A program made the position numbers and the translations under genes. From contig JBOGIQ010000028.1 of the NCBI GenBank assembly GCA_050742535.1, positions 1 through 30,369 on the forward strand: a DNA stretch of 30,369 nt, written 5' to 3'. Each line of letters begins with the position of its first letter. Position 1 is the first letter of the stretch. The stretch comes from Gp6-AA40 sp050742535 (GTDB lineage: Bacteria > Acidobacteriota > Vicinamibacteria > Vicinamibacterales > UBA2999). This document shows, piece after piece, positions 23,071 through 30,369 of this stretch. The notes below the pieces were generated by a model. That model did not search any database, had not been told where the DNA came from, and saw only the letters and a list, made by a program, of their open reading frames with translations.

Positions 23071-24479
23071 ACACTTCCCCTGCGGCTCCCGCGGCTGCCT
23101 GGTGGCGGCCGCGTCCCGTGGAGTCCGGCTTCAGCCGGATAACTTCAGCGCCGGTCAATCCGGCTAAAGCCGGACTCGACGGGCCCAGCACGGCCAACAC
23201 CGTCGCGTTCCGCGCCCTGGTCGCCTTCACGGCGATTCTCCTGCTGTCGCCGCAGGCGTGGTTCCCCGTGCTCGGCCAGCTGCGCATCGCGTTCGTCGCC
23301 GCGGCCGTCGCCATCGGCGCTCATCTCATGGATCGACTCGTGCGGCGCGATTCGGCACCGCCGTTCAATGCCGAGATTGGCATCGCACTGCTGCTCGTCG
23401 CGTGGGCCACCATCACCGTGCCGGTCTCGTATTGGGCCGGCGGCAGCGTGGAGGTGCTGACAAGCCAGTACATCAAGGCCGTGTTGTTCTTCTGGCTGGT
23501 GGCCACGCTGGCGACGACTGAGCGGCGGATCACCGCCATCGCGTGGACGCTGGTGCTCTGCGCCATTCCGCTGGCGGGCACCGGCTTGAGCAACTATCTC
23601 TCCGGCGAGGTCCTCTCGACCGGCGTGCCCGGATTGAAGCGCATCTACGGCTACATGGGCGGCTCGGGACTGGCGGCCAATCCCAACGATCTCGCGCTGA
23701 TGCTCAACTTGATCATCCCGATCGCGGCGGCGCTGATGATCAGCACCAGACATCTGGCAGCGCGCGGTGTCGCCGCCATCGCGATGCTCATCAGCATCGC
23801 CGGCGTGATCGTGACGTTTTCACGAGCCGGATTCCTGACGCTCGCGGCAACCGGCGTCATGCTGCTGGCGGTGCTGGCGCGGCGCCATTCGAATGGTGCG
23901 GGCGCGCTGCTGGTTGCCGTCGCACTCGTTGTTCCGGTGGTTGTGCCGGACAGCTACTTCGATCGCCTGAGCACCATCACCGATATCGAGGCGGACCGGA
24001 CCGGTTCGGCGCAGGGCCGCTGGCAGGACGTGATCGTCTCCGCGGGCATCGTGGCCCAGAACCCGATCGTCGGCGCCGGAATCGGCAACGACATGCTGGC
24101 GCTGAACAGGTACCGCGGCCGCGAGACCTACAGATCCGTCCACAACGCCTATCTGCAGTACGCCGTCGATCTCGGACTTCCGGGTCTGCTGCTCTTCGCC
24201 TGGCTTCACGTCATGTGCTTCCGGACGGCGCGGCGGCTCGAGCGGCTGGCCCGCCATCATGAAGCCTTGACGTCGATCGGCCCGCTGGCCGCGGGCATCC
24301 AGGTGTCGCTGGTCACGTTCTTCGTGGCGGCGATGTTCCACCCGATCGCCTATCAGTTCTACTTCTTCACCATCGGCGGTCTCGCCGTCGCGCTCAAGCA
24401 CACCGCGCGCGCCGCTGCAATTGTCGACGAACCGGTGCTGGCGGCGCGGCACCGCCTCAGGCCCGTCCCGCTGTCGTGA
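23067..24479 (+). CDS. O-antigen ligase/polymerase-like membrane protein (Wzy/WaaL)
   Basis: 470 aa, GTG 23067 inside a GTGA overlap with the previous stop. About 10-12 transmembrane helices begin near residue 50. The large extracytoplasmic region and later helices hold the O-antigen-ligase landmarks: GSGLAANPNDLALMLN, VTFSRAGFLTLAATGVML, and VHNAYLQYAVDLGLPGLLLF with the conserved His. It polymerises or ligates the exported polysaccharide, as in exosortase EPS loci (TIGR03097-like). Residues 19-37 are encoded exactly by a palindromic repeat (see that entry), which lies in the cytoplasmic N-terminal tail. A GTG at 23118 would still include the repeat. Confidence 0.88.
   Translation: MNTSPAAPAAAWWRPRPVESGFSRITSAPVNPAKAGLDGPSTANTVAFRALVAFTAILLLSPQAWFPVLGQLRIAFVAAAVAIGAHLMDRLVRRDSAPPFNAEIGIALLLVAWATITVPVSYWAGGSVEVLTSQYIKAVLFFWLVATLATTERRITAIAWTLVLCAIPLAGTGLSNYLSGEVLSTGVPGLKRIYGYMGGSGLAANPNDLALMLNLIIPIAAALMISTRHLAARGVAAIAMLISIAGVIVTFSRAGFLTLAATGVMLLAVLARRHSNGAGALLVAVALVVPVVVPDSYFDRLSTITDIEADRTGSAQGRWQDVIVSAGIVAQNPIVGAGIGNDMLALNRYRGRETYRSVHNAYLQYAVDLGLPGLLLFAWLHVMCFRTARRLERLARHHEALTSIGPLAAGIQVSLVTFFVAAMFHPIAYQFYFFTIGGLAVALKHTARAAAIVDEPVLAARHRLRPVPLS
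23121..23177 (+). repeat. REPIN-like double palindrome inside the ligase gene
   Basis: GAGTCCGGCTTCAGCCGGAT (23121-23140) and ATCCGGCTAAAGCCGGACTC (23158-23177) are inverted copies matching at 19 of 20 bases around a 17-nt spacer. Each arm is itself a palindrome (TCCGGCT-NN-AGCCGGA). The element is 57 bp, exactly 19 codons, starts on a codon boundary, and encodes residues 19-37 of the ligase without a stop. Confidence 0.8.
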
Positions 24480-25636
24480 CTCGCACGCGGCTCCTCAAGG
24501 TCGTCCCGACGCTGATGTGCGGCGGCACCGAGAACCAGTTCATGGCGCTCGGCCGGCTGCTCGACCGATCGCGGTTCGACGTCGCCTTCGCGTGCCTGCG
24601 GCGCTGGGGACCATTCGTGGACGAGCTCGGACAGCTGGGCATTCCGCTGCGGGAATACCAGATCGCCACGTTCCGCAGCGTGCACGCGCTGGCGCAGCAG
24701 GCACGGCTGGCCCGGCAGATCGCGCGCAGCCGCATCGACATCGTCCACGCCTACAACTTCTATGGAAACGTCTTCGCCGTTCTGCCGGCGCGGTTCATGG
24801 CGCCGGTCGTGATCGCGTCGATTCGCGACCGGTCTCCGTACCTGACGCCGATGCAGAAGCGCGTGCAGCGCTATGCCTGCCAGTTCGCGGATCGCATCCT
24901 GGTCAACGCCGACGCGGTGCGCGACTGGCTCGTCAAGGAGGAGGGCTACGACCCCTCGAACATCGTGGTGATCCGCAACGGCGTGGACATGACGCGCTTC
25001 GCCGGTCAGCCGGCCGGCGAGCGCATCCGGCACGAGCTGGGCCTGCCGGCGAGCGCCCGGCTGGTGGTCGTCGTTTCCCGCCTGGCGCGCCTCAAGGGCA
25101 TCGAGGTGTTCCTCGAGGCGGCCGCGGCGCTGAAGCCGCGTTATCCGGACGTGCAGTTTCTGATCGTCGGCGAAACGAGCCCGCCGGATCCGGCGTATCT
25201 GCGGTGCCTCGAACAGCTGTCGCAGCAGCTCGGCGTGGCGGATCGGGTGACGTTTACGGGCCGGCGCTCGGATATTCCCGCCGTGCTTGGTGCGGCCGAC
25301 GTCGCGGTGATGCCATCGCTCAACGAGGCCCTTTCCAACGTGGTGCTCGAATCCATGGCAGCGGCCGCGCCGGTCGTGGCGACCTGTGTCGGCGGGACGC
25401 CGGAAGCGCTGACCGATGGAGCCACCGGACTGCTGGTGACGCCCGGCCACGCGGGAGCGATCGCCGGCGCCGTCGCGCGGCTCCTGGACGACCGCGAGCT
25501 GGCGGCCCGGCTGGGCCGCGCCGCACGGGCACGCATCGCCGAGCGGTTCTCGGTCGATCGCATGGTGTCTGCGACAGAAGACCTCTATGCGGAGCTGCTC
25601 GCGCGCAAGCAGCAACGCCGGTCGATGGCGGCATGA
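24476..25636 (+). CDS. Glycosyltransferase family 4 (GT-B)
   Basis: 386 aa, GTG 24476 within a GTGA overlap with the ligase stop. N-terminal GT-B half with the glycine loop GGTENQFMALGRLL (near 16-29) and DIVHAYNFYGNVFAV; C-terminal donor half with RLARLKGIEVFLEAAAAL, FTGRRSDIPAVLGAADV and the E-x7-E motif NEALSNVVLE near 283-292, which binds the nucleotide-sugar. It should add a sugar to the lipid-linked repeat unit at the cytoplasmic face. Donor and linkage cannot be told. Confidence 0.93.
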   Translation: MTRTRLLKVVPTLMCGGTENQFMALGRLLDRSRFDVAFACLRRWGPFVDELGQLGIPLREYQIATFRSVHALAQQARLARQIARSRIDIVHAYNFYGNVFAVLPARFMAPVVIASIRDRSPYLTPMQKRVQRYACQFADRILVNADAVRDWLVKEEGYDPSNIVVIRNGVDMTRFAGQPAGERIRHELGLPASARLVVVVSRLARLKGIEVFLEAAAALKPRYPDVQFLIVGETSPPDPAYLRCLEQLSQQLGVADRVTFTGRRSDIPAVLGAADVAVMPSLNEALSNVVLESMAAAAPVVATCVGGTPEALTDGATGLLVTPGHAGAIAGAVARLLDDRELAARLGRAARARIAERFSVDRMVSATEDLYAELLARKQQRRSMAA

Positions 25637-26769
25637 CAGGGCTGGTTGCGGATCTCGACGCTCGCGCCGATCGTCGCCAGGTCACGGCGGAGATCGTGAC
25701 GGACTACGAGACGTTCGTACGGCTCGAGCCGGAGTGGAACGACGCCGTGAGGCGGGCCCGCGTGCCGCACCCGTTCCTGCTCCACGAGTGGTTCCGCACC
25801 TGGTGGGACTGCTTCGGCGCCGGCCGCCGGCTGCACATCGTGGTGGTGCGTGACGGGGCGGACGTTGTGGCGATCGCACCGCTGATGACCGAGCAGGTCC
25901 ACACCTACGGCCTCACCGTGCGGAAGCTCGATCTGCTCCACAACGATCACACGCCGCGCAGCGACTGCATCATCGCCGCATCACCGCTGGAAGCGTATGA
26001 CGCCATCTGGCATGTCCTGCGCGATGCGAATGACCAGTGGGACATCCTGCAGCTCAGCCGCCTGCCGGACGACTCGCCGACGCGCGCAGCATTCGAGTCG
26101 CTCGCCGAACGCGACGGATTCGCGACAGGCATCTGGCGAGGCGACACCTCTCCGTACCTGACGCTGTCGGGCACATGGGACGGCTATCACGCGTCGCTGT
26201 CCGCGAAATTCCGTTCAAACCTTCGCAACCGCCTGACGCGCCTGCGCGCATTCGGAGAGCCGCAGCTCGAAGTGCTCGACGCCGCGGAGCAGATCGCCGG
26301 GGCGAGGGAGGAGGCGCTCCGCCTCGAGGCGTCCGGCTGGAAGGACAAAGCGGGGACGTCGATCACCTCGGACCCTGCGGTGCACCGGTTCTACTCGCTG
26401 CTGGCGCAACGCGCTGCGGAGCGCGGCTGGCTGCGCCTGATGTTCCTGACCGTCGGCGGGCGCCGGATCGCGACGTCCTATGGGTCGTGCTTCGACGGAC
26501 GGCTCTTTCTGTTCAAGACCGGCTACGACCCTGACTACGCCGCGTGCGCGCCGTTCAAGCTGCTCACCTGCTTCGCCGTCGAGCGCGCGTTCGCGGAGGG
26601 ACTTCGCGAGATCGATTTTCTCGGCGACGCGGAACCGTGGAAGCTGGAATGGACATCGACCAGCCGCGTCCACGAGTGGCTGTACGTGTTTCCAAACACC
26701 ATCCGAGCGCGGCTTTTGCATTCCCTGAAGTTCCAGGTGGTACCGGAGCTGAAACGATGGCGAGCGTAA
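25633..26769 (+). CDS. FemAB/GNAT-like transferase 1 (BioF2-like, PF13480)
   Basis: 378 aa, ATG 25633 within an ATGA overlap with the glycosyltransferase stop. The two-lobed FemAB/GNAT_acetyltransf_6 pattern is clear: FLLHEWFRTWWDCFGAGRRL (residues ~42-61), then LRAFGEP after SAKFRSNLRNRLTRL (family signature K-x-R-x-N-[LI]-x-R), then the C-lobe LFKTGYDPDYAACAPFKLL and FLGDAEPWKLEWTS. Relatives in exosortase loci (TIGR03019-like) are thought to add an amino-acid or acyl group to a sugar. It overlaps the next gene by 13 bp. A second, diverged member follows two genes downstream. Confidence 0.88.
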   Translation: MTGLVADLDARADRRQVTAEIVTDYETFVRLEPEWNDAVRRARVPHPFLLHEWFRTWWDCFGAGRRLHIVVVRDGADVVAIAPLMTEQVHTYGLTVRKLDLLHNDHTPRSDCIIAASPLEAYDAIWHVLRDANDQWDILQLSRLPDDSPTRAAFESLAERDGFATGIWRGDTSPYLTLSGTWDGYHASLSAKFRSNLRNRLTRLRAFGEPQLEVLDAAEQIAGAREEALRLEASGWKDKAGTSITSDPAVHRFYSLLAQRAAERGWLRLMFLTVGGRRIATSYGSCFDGRLFLFKTGYDPDYAACAPFKLLTCFAVERAFAEGLREIDFLGDAEPWKLEWTSTSRVHEWLYVFPNTIRARLLHSLKFQVVPELKRWRA

Positions 26770-27923
26770 TCGGCACTTTCGTTCCCACGTATCAGGGACT
26801 GTCCGCGACCGACCTCGTGCGGACGCGCGCCGGCGCCACTGGCTGCTTCCCGTTCAACGCGCCGCATCGGCTTTCGTTCTATCGCGCGCGCAACGCGATC
26901 TACCACCTCTTTCGGGCGCTGCTCGAGACCAACCCCGGACTGACCGTGCTGGCGCCCGATTACAACAGCGGCAACGAAATCCTGGCCATGCGCGCGGCCG
27001 GCGCCGCGCTGCGGTACTACCCGATGCGGCGGGACATGACGCTCGATCCGGACGAGATCGAGTGGAGCTGCCGCAGGCACAACCCTGATCTGCTTTACGT
27101 GATCCATTACGCCGGCTGGCCGCAGCCGATGGCTGACATCGTGGACCTGTGCCGCCGCCGCGGCATGCTGCTGGTGGAAGACTGCGCGCTCGCGCTTCTC
27201 AGCGAAACCGGCGGCCGCCCGCTCGGCAGCTTCGGCGACTGGTCGGTGTTCTGCCTGTACAAGACGCTGCCGCTGCCCAACGGAGCGCTGCTCGTTCAGA
27301 ACGGCCCGCGGCTCGAATCGCTGGAACGGCTCGCCCTGCGTGGCGCCGGCGCCGCCTCGGTGCTCGGACGGACGGCCGAATTGATGGTGCAGCGTATCCG
27401 CGGCCGCGCCAACGGCGTCGGCGCCGCCTTGCAGGTCGTCAAACGCGGTGTCGGGCGCGCCGCGGGCGTGCTGTCGGTTCGCCGGGCGAACGTTGGCGAC
27501 ATCGGCTTCAACCTCGACGAAGTGGACCTCGCCATGTCGCCCGTCTCGCAGCGCCTGCTGGAACGGTTCGACTACGGCGACATCAGACGACGGCGCGTCG
27601 AAAACTATCGCAGGCTGGCAGAACGCCTCGGCGGTGACGCCATCCCGGTGTTTCGCGCCCTCCCCGAGGGTGTGTGCCCGCTGTTCTTCCCTGTTCTCGT
27701 GGACGACAAACACGAGACGGCCGAACGGCTGCGCGCGCGCGGCGTGGATGCGCTCGAGTTCTGGAACGACAGCAGCGAGCCGGGCGGCCACGAAATGGGG
27801 CCCGACGCGCAATTCCTGCGGCGCCACGTCCTGGAACTGCCGATCCATCAGGACCTGACGGCTCGTCACATCGATCACATCGCCCGGCAGATGTCCGGTC
27901 TCGGCCTTGGAGCGGCTGCGTGA
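26757..27923 (+). CDS. DegT/DnrJ/EryC1-like PLP-dependent enzyme
   Basis: 388 aa, ATG 26757, overlapping the FemAB-like gene by 13 bp. Fold type I aminotransferase of the DegT group: APDYNSGNEILAMRAAGAAL (PLP/phosphate region, ~66-85), LLVEDCALALLSE with Asp142 binding the pyridine N, and SVFCLYKTLPLPNGALL with Lys169 as the Schiff-base lysine. The usual product is a 3- or 4-amino sugar made from a keto-sugar nucleotide. The middle (~175-260) is longer and more basic than typical, and the glycine-rich pre-Lys strand reads FGDWSVFC. It could equally act on a non-sugar keto substrate. Sandwiched between the two FemAB-like genes, it may supply the amino group they modify (inference). Confidence 0.88.
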   Translation: MASVIGTFVPTYQGLSATDLVRTRAGATGCFPFNAPHRLSFYRARNAIYHLFRALLETNPGLTVLAPDYNSGNEILAMRAAGAALRYYPMRRDMTLDPDEIEWSCRRHNPDLLYVIHYAGWPQPMADIVDLCRRRGMLLVEDCALALLSETGGRPLGSFGDWSVFCLYKTLPLPNGALLVQNGPRLESLERLALRGAGAASVLGRTAELMVQRIRGRANGVGAALQVVKRGVGRAAGVLSVRRANVGDIGFNLDEVDLAMSPVSQRLLERFDYGDIRRRRVENYRRLAERLGGDAIPVFRALPEGVCPLFFPVLVDDKHETAERLRARGVDALEFWNDSSEPGGHEMGPDAQFLRRHVLELPIHQDLTARHIDHIARQMSGLGLGAAA

Positions 27924-29059
27924 GGCCGCGTCAAGCCGTCTCGGTCACCAGCGTCCAGAACATGGAGGGCTTCGCCGCGCTCCGCTGTGAATGGTCCGAG
28001 CTGCTCCAATCGAGTGACAGCACCAATCCGTTCCTGACCTGGGAATGGCTGTACGCATGGTGGACGCACTTCGGGAACTCGAACGGCCTCCGGCTGCTCG
28101 TGGTCCGCGACGGCGCGCACCTGATCGGGATCGCACCGCTGCGGCTGGTCAGCGCGACGTTGTACTGGTTCTCACGGCTCGAGTTCCTCGGAACCGGGGA
28201 AGCAGGCTCGGACTACCTGGACGTGATCGTACGGAGCGGTCATGAGGACGACGCCGTCGACGCACTCGCCGAGTTCCTGACGTCGCGCCAGCTGACGCTC
28301 CGCCTGACGCATCTGCCACCGGCGTCCATCTCCGCGCAGCTGGCCAGGAGGCTGGGCGGGGCCGGCTGGGCGGCATCCTTCGCCGACGACGGGACGTGTC
28401 CGATCGTGGATCTGCAGGGCCATACGTTCGAGTCGTTCCTCGGCAGCGTCGGCGCTTCTCATCGCGCGAACATCCGCCGGCGCCTGCGTGCCCTCGACCG
28501 CGCGTTCGAGGTGCGATTCGACCGGATCACACGGCATGAGGATCGGCAGGCCGCGCTCGCCGCGCTCGCCACGTTTCATAACCGGCGCTACGCGGACCGC
28601 GGTGGTTCGACCGCGTTCGCCTCACCGGTGGCCCGTGCCTTTCACGAGGACGCGTCCGATCGCGCGCTCAACAGCGGCTGGCTGCGGATGTACCGCCTGA
28701 CGCTGAATGACGCGACCGCCGCCGTCATGTACGGCTTCCACGAGGGGGGCCGCTTCTACTTCTATCAGCACGGCTACGATGAGAGGTACGCGGCGCAAAG
28801 CGTCGGCCTCGCAGTGATGGCCCTCACGATCAAAGCCGCCATCAGCGAAGGTGCCAGCGAGTTCGACATGCTGTGGGGCACCGAATCGTACAAGTCACTG
28901 TGGGCACGCCGTGTCAGCGTCCTGCAGCGTGTCGATCTCTATCCCGTCCATCTCGGCGGCTCGGTGCAGCGGCGCGCCGTCGAGGCACGCCGCGGCGTCG
29001 CCGGGCTGGCCCGGCGCGTCCTGTCCCTGGGAACCCCTGGAGCGACCCGTGCTGGCTAA
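27920..29059 (+). CDS. FemAB/GNAT-like transferase 2 (BioF2-like, PF13480)
   Basis: 379 aa, GTG 27920 in a GTGA overlap with the DegT gene. Same architecture as the transferase at 25633: FLTWEWLYAWWTHFGNSNGL, SHRANIRRRLRALDRAF (signature R-x-N-[IL]-x-R-R), FYQHGYDERYAAQSVGLAVM and FDMLWGTESYKSLWA. The two paralogues share spacing of motifs but are clearly diverged, so different acyl or aminoacyl donors or acceptors are likely. It lacks signal or membrane segments and acts in the cytoplasm, presumably before flipping. Its end overlaps the deacetylase by 11 bp. Confidence 0.87.
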   Translation: MRPRQAVSVTSVQNMEGFAALRCEWSELLQSSDSTNPFLTWEWLYAWWTHFGNSNGLRLLVVRDGAHLIGIAPLRLVSATLYWFSRLEFLGTGEAGSDYLDVIVRSGHEDDAVDALAEFLTSRQLTLRLTHLPPASISAQLARRLGGAGWAASFADDGTCPIVDLQGHTFESFLGSVGASHRANIRRRLRALDRAFEVRFDRITRHEDRQAALAALATFHNRRYADRGGSTAFASPVARAFHEDASDRALNSGWLRMYRLTLNDATAAVMYGFHEGGRFYFYQHGYDERYAAQSVGLAVMALTIKAAISEGASEFDMLWGTESYKSLWARRVSVLQRVDLYPVHLGGSVQRRAVEARRGVAGLARRVLSLGTPGATRAG

Positions 29060-30149
29060 TCGAACGAACCGCTGGCGCACGCACGTGAAGAGCGCGCTGG
29101 CGTCGACCATCTCGCGCACCCACGAACTGGGTCTCGCCGAAGCACTGGCACGGGGACCCGAGCGTCCGCTCATTCTTGGCTACCACCGGGTCGTCGACGA
29201 CTTCGACGGCACGGCATGCGACGAGATGCCGAGCATGCTCACCAGCACCGCCATGTTCGAGCGCCACCTCGACCTCGTCGGGAACCGCTTCCGGTTCACG
29301 ACGCTCGACGAGATTGGCGAGCACCTGGCGGAAGGCCGGCCGTTCACCGAGCGCGTGGCCGCGGTCACGTTTGACGACGGGTATCGCGACAACTACGAAC
29401 AGGCGTTCCCGATTCTGAAGCGCAAGGGCATCCCGGCGGCGGTGTTCGTCGTCACCGATCTGATCGGCCAACGGCGGTGGCAGATCCACGACAAGCTGTT
29501 TCACCTGGTGACGAAGGCGTTCGCCGCGTGGGACGACCCGCGCCGCGAGATGTCGGCGCTGCTGCGGCGGCTCGACCTCCCTGCCGGCCATCTGCTCCGT
29601 GCCCGCGCCTCGACCAGCTCGCCGATGATGACGGTGTCGGCGCTGCTGCCCGATCTGTCGATGGCCAGCATCGGCCGCATCCTCGCGGCACTGGAAGCCA
29701 GCACCGGCAACGGATTCCACAACATCGCGTTGTCGTTGACGTGGCCGATGATCGTCGAGATGCATCGCGCGGGCATCACCATCGGCTCCCATACACGGCG
29801 CCACGTCTCGCTGCCCGCGGAGTCGACAGACACGGTGGTCGCCGAGCTCGAAGGGTCGAAGCGCGCGATTGAGGAGCACATCGGCGCGCCGGTCACGCAC
29901 TTCGCGTATCCGGGAGGCCAATTCACCCCGCGTGATGTCGATCTGCTCGAGCGGACGGGCTACCGCTTCGGCTACACGGCGTGCCCGCATCAGGATGCCC
30001 GGCATCCGACGCTGACCATCGAGCGGCTGCTGCTGTGGGAAGGCTCGTCCGTCGACGGCGACGGCCGGTTCTCACCGGCCATCCTGCACTGCCAGGTCCA
30101 CGACCTGTGGCCGCCGGCGCGCACCTGCGGCCGGGTGCACCACGTATGA
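29049..30149 (+). CDS. Polysaccharide deacetylase (NodB/CE4)
   Basis: 366 aa, GTG 29049, overlapping the FemAB-like gene by 11 bp; no later start fits. NodB-fold motifs are intact: motif 1 TFDDGY (107-112), motif 2 H-T-R-R-H (248-252; metal ligands), motif 3 FAYPGGQF. ILGYHRVVDD near 42-51 is the usual N-terminal strand. A ~90-residue insert (~145-235) separates motif 1 and 2. No signal peptide is evident, so it may act on cytoplasmic lipid-linked sugars or be inner-membrane associated. It would free amino groups of N-acetyl sugars in the repeat unit. Exosortase loci carry a comparable deacetylase (TIGR03006-like). Confidence 0.92.
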   Translation: MLANRTNRWRTHVKSALASTISRTHELGLAEALARGPERPLILGYHRVVDDFDGTACDEMPSMLTSTAMFERHLDLVGNRFRFTTLDEIGEHLAEGRPFTERVAAVTFDDGYRDNYEQAFPILKRKGIPAAVFVVTDLIGQRRWQIHDKLFHLVTKAFAAWDDPRREMSALLRRLDLPAGHLLRARASTSSPMMTVSALLPDLSMASIGRILAALEASTGNGFHNIALSLTWPMIVEMHRAGITIGSHTRRHVSLPAESTDTVVAELEGSKRAIEEHIGAPVTHFAYPGGQFTPRDVDLLERTGYRFGYTACPHQDARHPTLTIERLLLWEGSSVDGDGRFSPAILHCQVHDLWPPARTCGRVHHV

Positions 30150-30369
30150 GCACGGCGCGACAAGAAACTCCGAAAGACCACATTACGGGTCCCGCCTTCC
30201 TGCTCGTCGTCGGGCGGACGGTCGGCCTCATTGCCACGTTTGCGATCGGTCCGCTGCTCGCGCGGCTGCTCACGCTCGAGGAACTGGGCACCTATCGCAC
30301 CTTCTTCCTTCTCTACGCCACGTGTTTCGGGCTCGCGCAGCTCGGGCTGGCAGAGAGCCTGTACTACTT
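30146..30369 (+). CDS. Wzx-type flippase/polysaccharide biosynthesis membrane protein, N-terminus (partial)
   Basis: 74 codons to the window edge from ATG 30146, in an ATGA overlap with the deacetylase stop. After a short charged tail (MSTARQETPKDHITG) the residues AFLLVVGRTVGLIATFAIGP form the first helix, followed by LLARLLTLEELGTYRTFFLL, which is the typical Wzx/MurJ-like N-terminus (helix, then the L-x-x-E-E-[LY]-G motif and a second helix). It should flip the lipid-linked repeat unit across the inner membrane. Its C-terminal part lies outside the window. Confidence 0.85.
   Translation, partial: MSTARQETPKDHITGPAFLLVVGRTVGLIATFAIGPLLARLLTLEELGTYRTFFLLYATCFGLAQLGLAESLYY

Overview
The window is very GC-rich, densely coding bacterial DNA. 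No phage, IS element, tRNA, rRNA or CRISPR array is visible. A PF07638-type ECF sigma factor overlapping a Ser/Thr kinase with C-terminal TPRs, a CHRD protein, a YwqK-like protein and the layout of the polysaccharide operon together suggest Acidobacteriota, probably a Vicinamibacteria-like lineage. That assignment is an inference from gene content, not from a marker gene.

Layout. 1-663 (-): start of a coiled-coil protein that runs off the left edge. 811-3220 (+): a secreted TPR protein, a YwqK/MORN-like protein and a secreted CHRD protein, closed by a large hairpin. 3281-5113 (-): a GspE/PilB-type secretion or pilus ATPase. The spacer 5114-5351 carries three CCNNNCACAA boxes at an exact 20-bp period. 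5352-7238 (+): a polytopic GT-C-like membrane protein. 7264-10369 (+): ECF sigma factor and overlapping membrane-bound kinase-TPR receptor. 10454-10636 (+): a 60-aa coiled-coil protein behind a near-consensus promoter. 10643-10694: two tandem palindromes. 10710-11105 (-): a single-domain response regulator. 11200-12782 (-): the msrP-msrQ periplasmic methionine sulfoxide reductase pair, whose transcript looks leaderless.

12938-17373 (+) is a regulatory block: a histidine kinase with a degraded ATP-binding domain, an overlapping sigma-54 response regulator, a terminator, a second sigma-54 response regulator with its own candidate -24/-12 promoter, and a degenerate GGDEF-like protein. It directly precedes a polysaccharide operon (17673 to the right edge) of eleven genes: outer-membrane beta-barrel, polysaccharide export protein, chain-length determinant, tyrosine autokinase, polyprenyl glycosylphosphotransferase, O-antigen-ligase-like polymerase/ligase, GT4 glycosyltransferase, FemAB/GNAT-like transferase, DegT-like PLP enzyme, second FemAB/GNAT-like transferase, polysaccharide deacetylase, and the start of a Wzx-type flippase. 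Most junctions are 4-13 bp start/stop overlaps. The gene order resembles exosortase (XrtA)-associated EPS loci, but no exosortase or PEP-CTERM protein lies inside the window.

The most unusual signals are: a REPIN-like double palindrome of 57 bp (exactly 19 codons) inside the reading frame of the O-antigen-ligase gene; a sequence-related palindrome pair 12.5 kb away in which the stem bases have changed in a compensating way; the 20-bp-period iterons; and the FemAB - DegT - FemAB module, which may tailor the exported polysaccharide.
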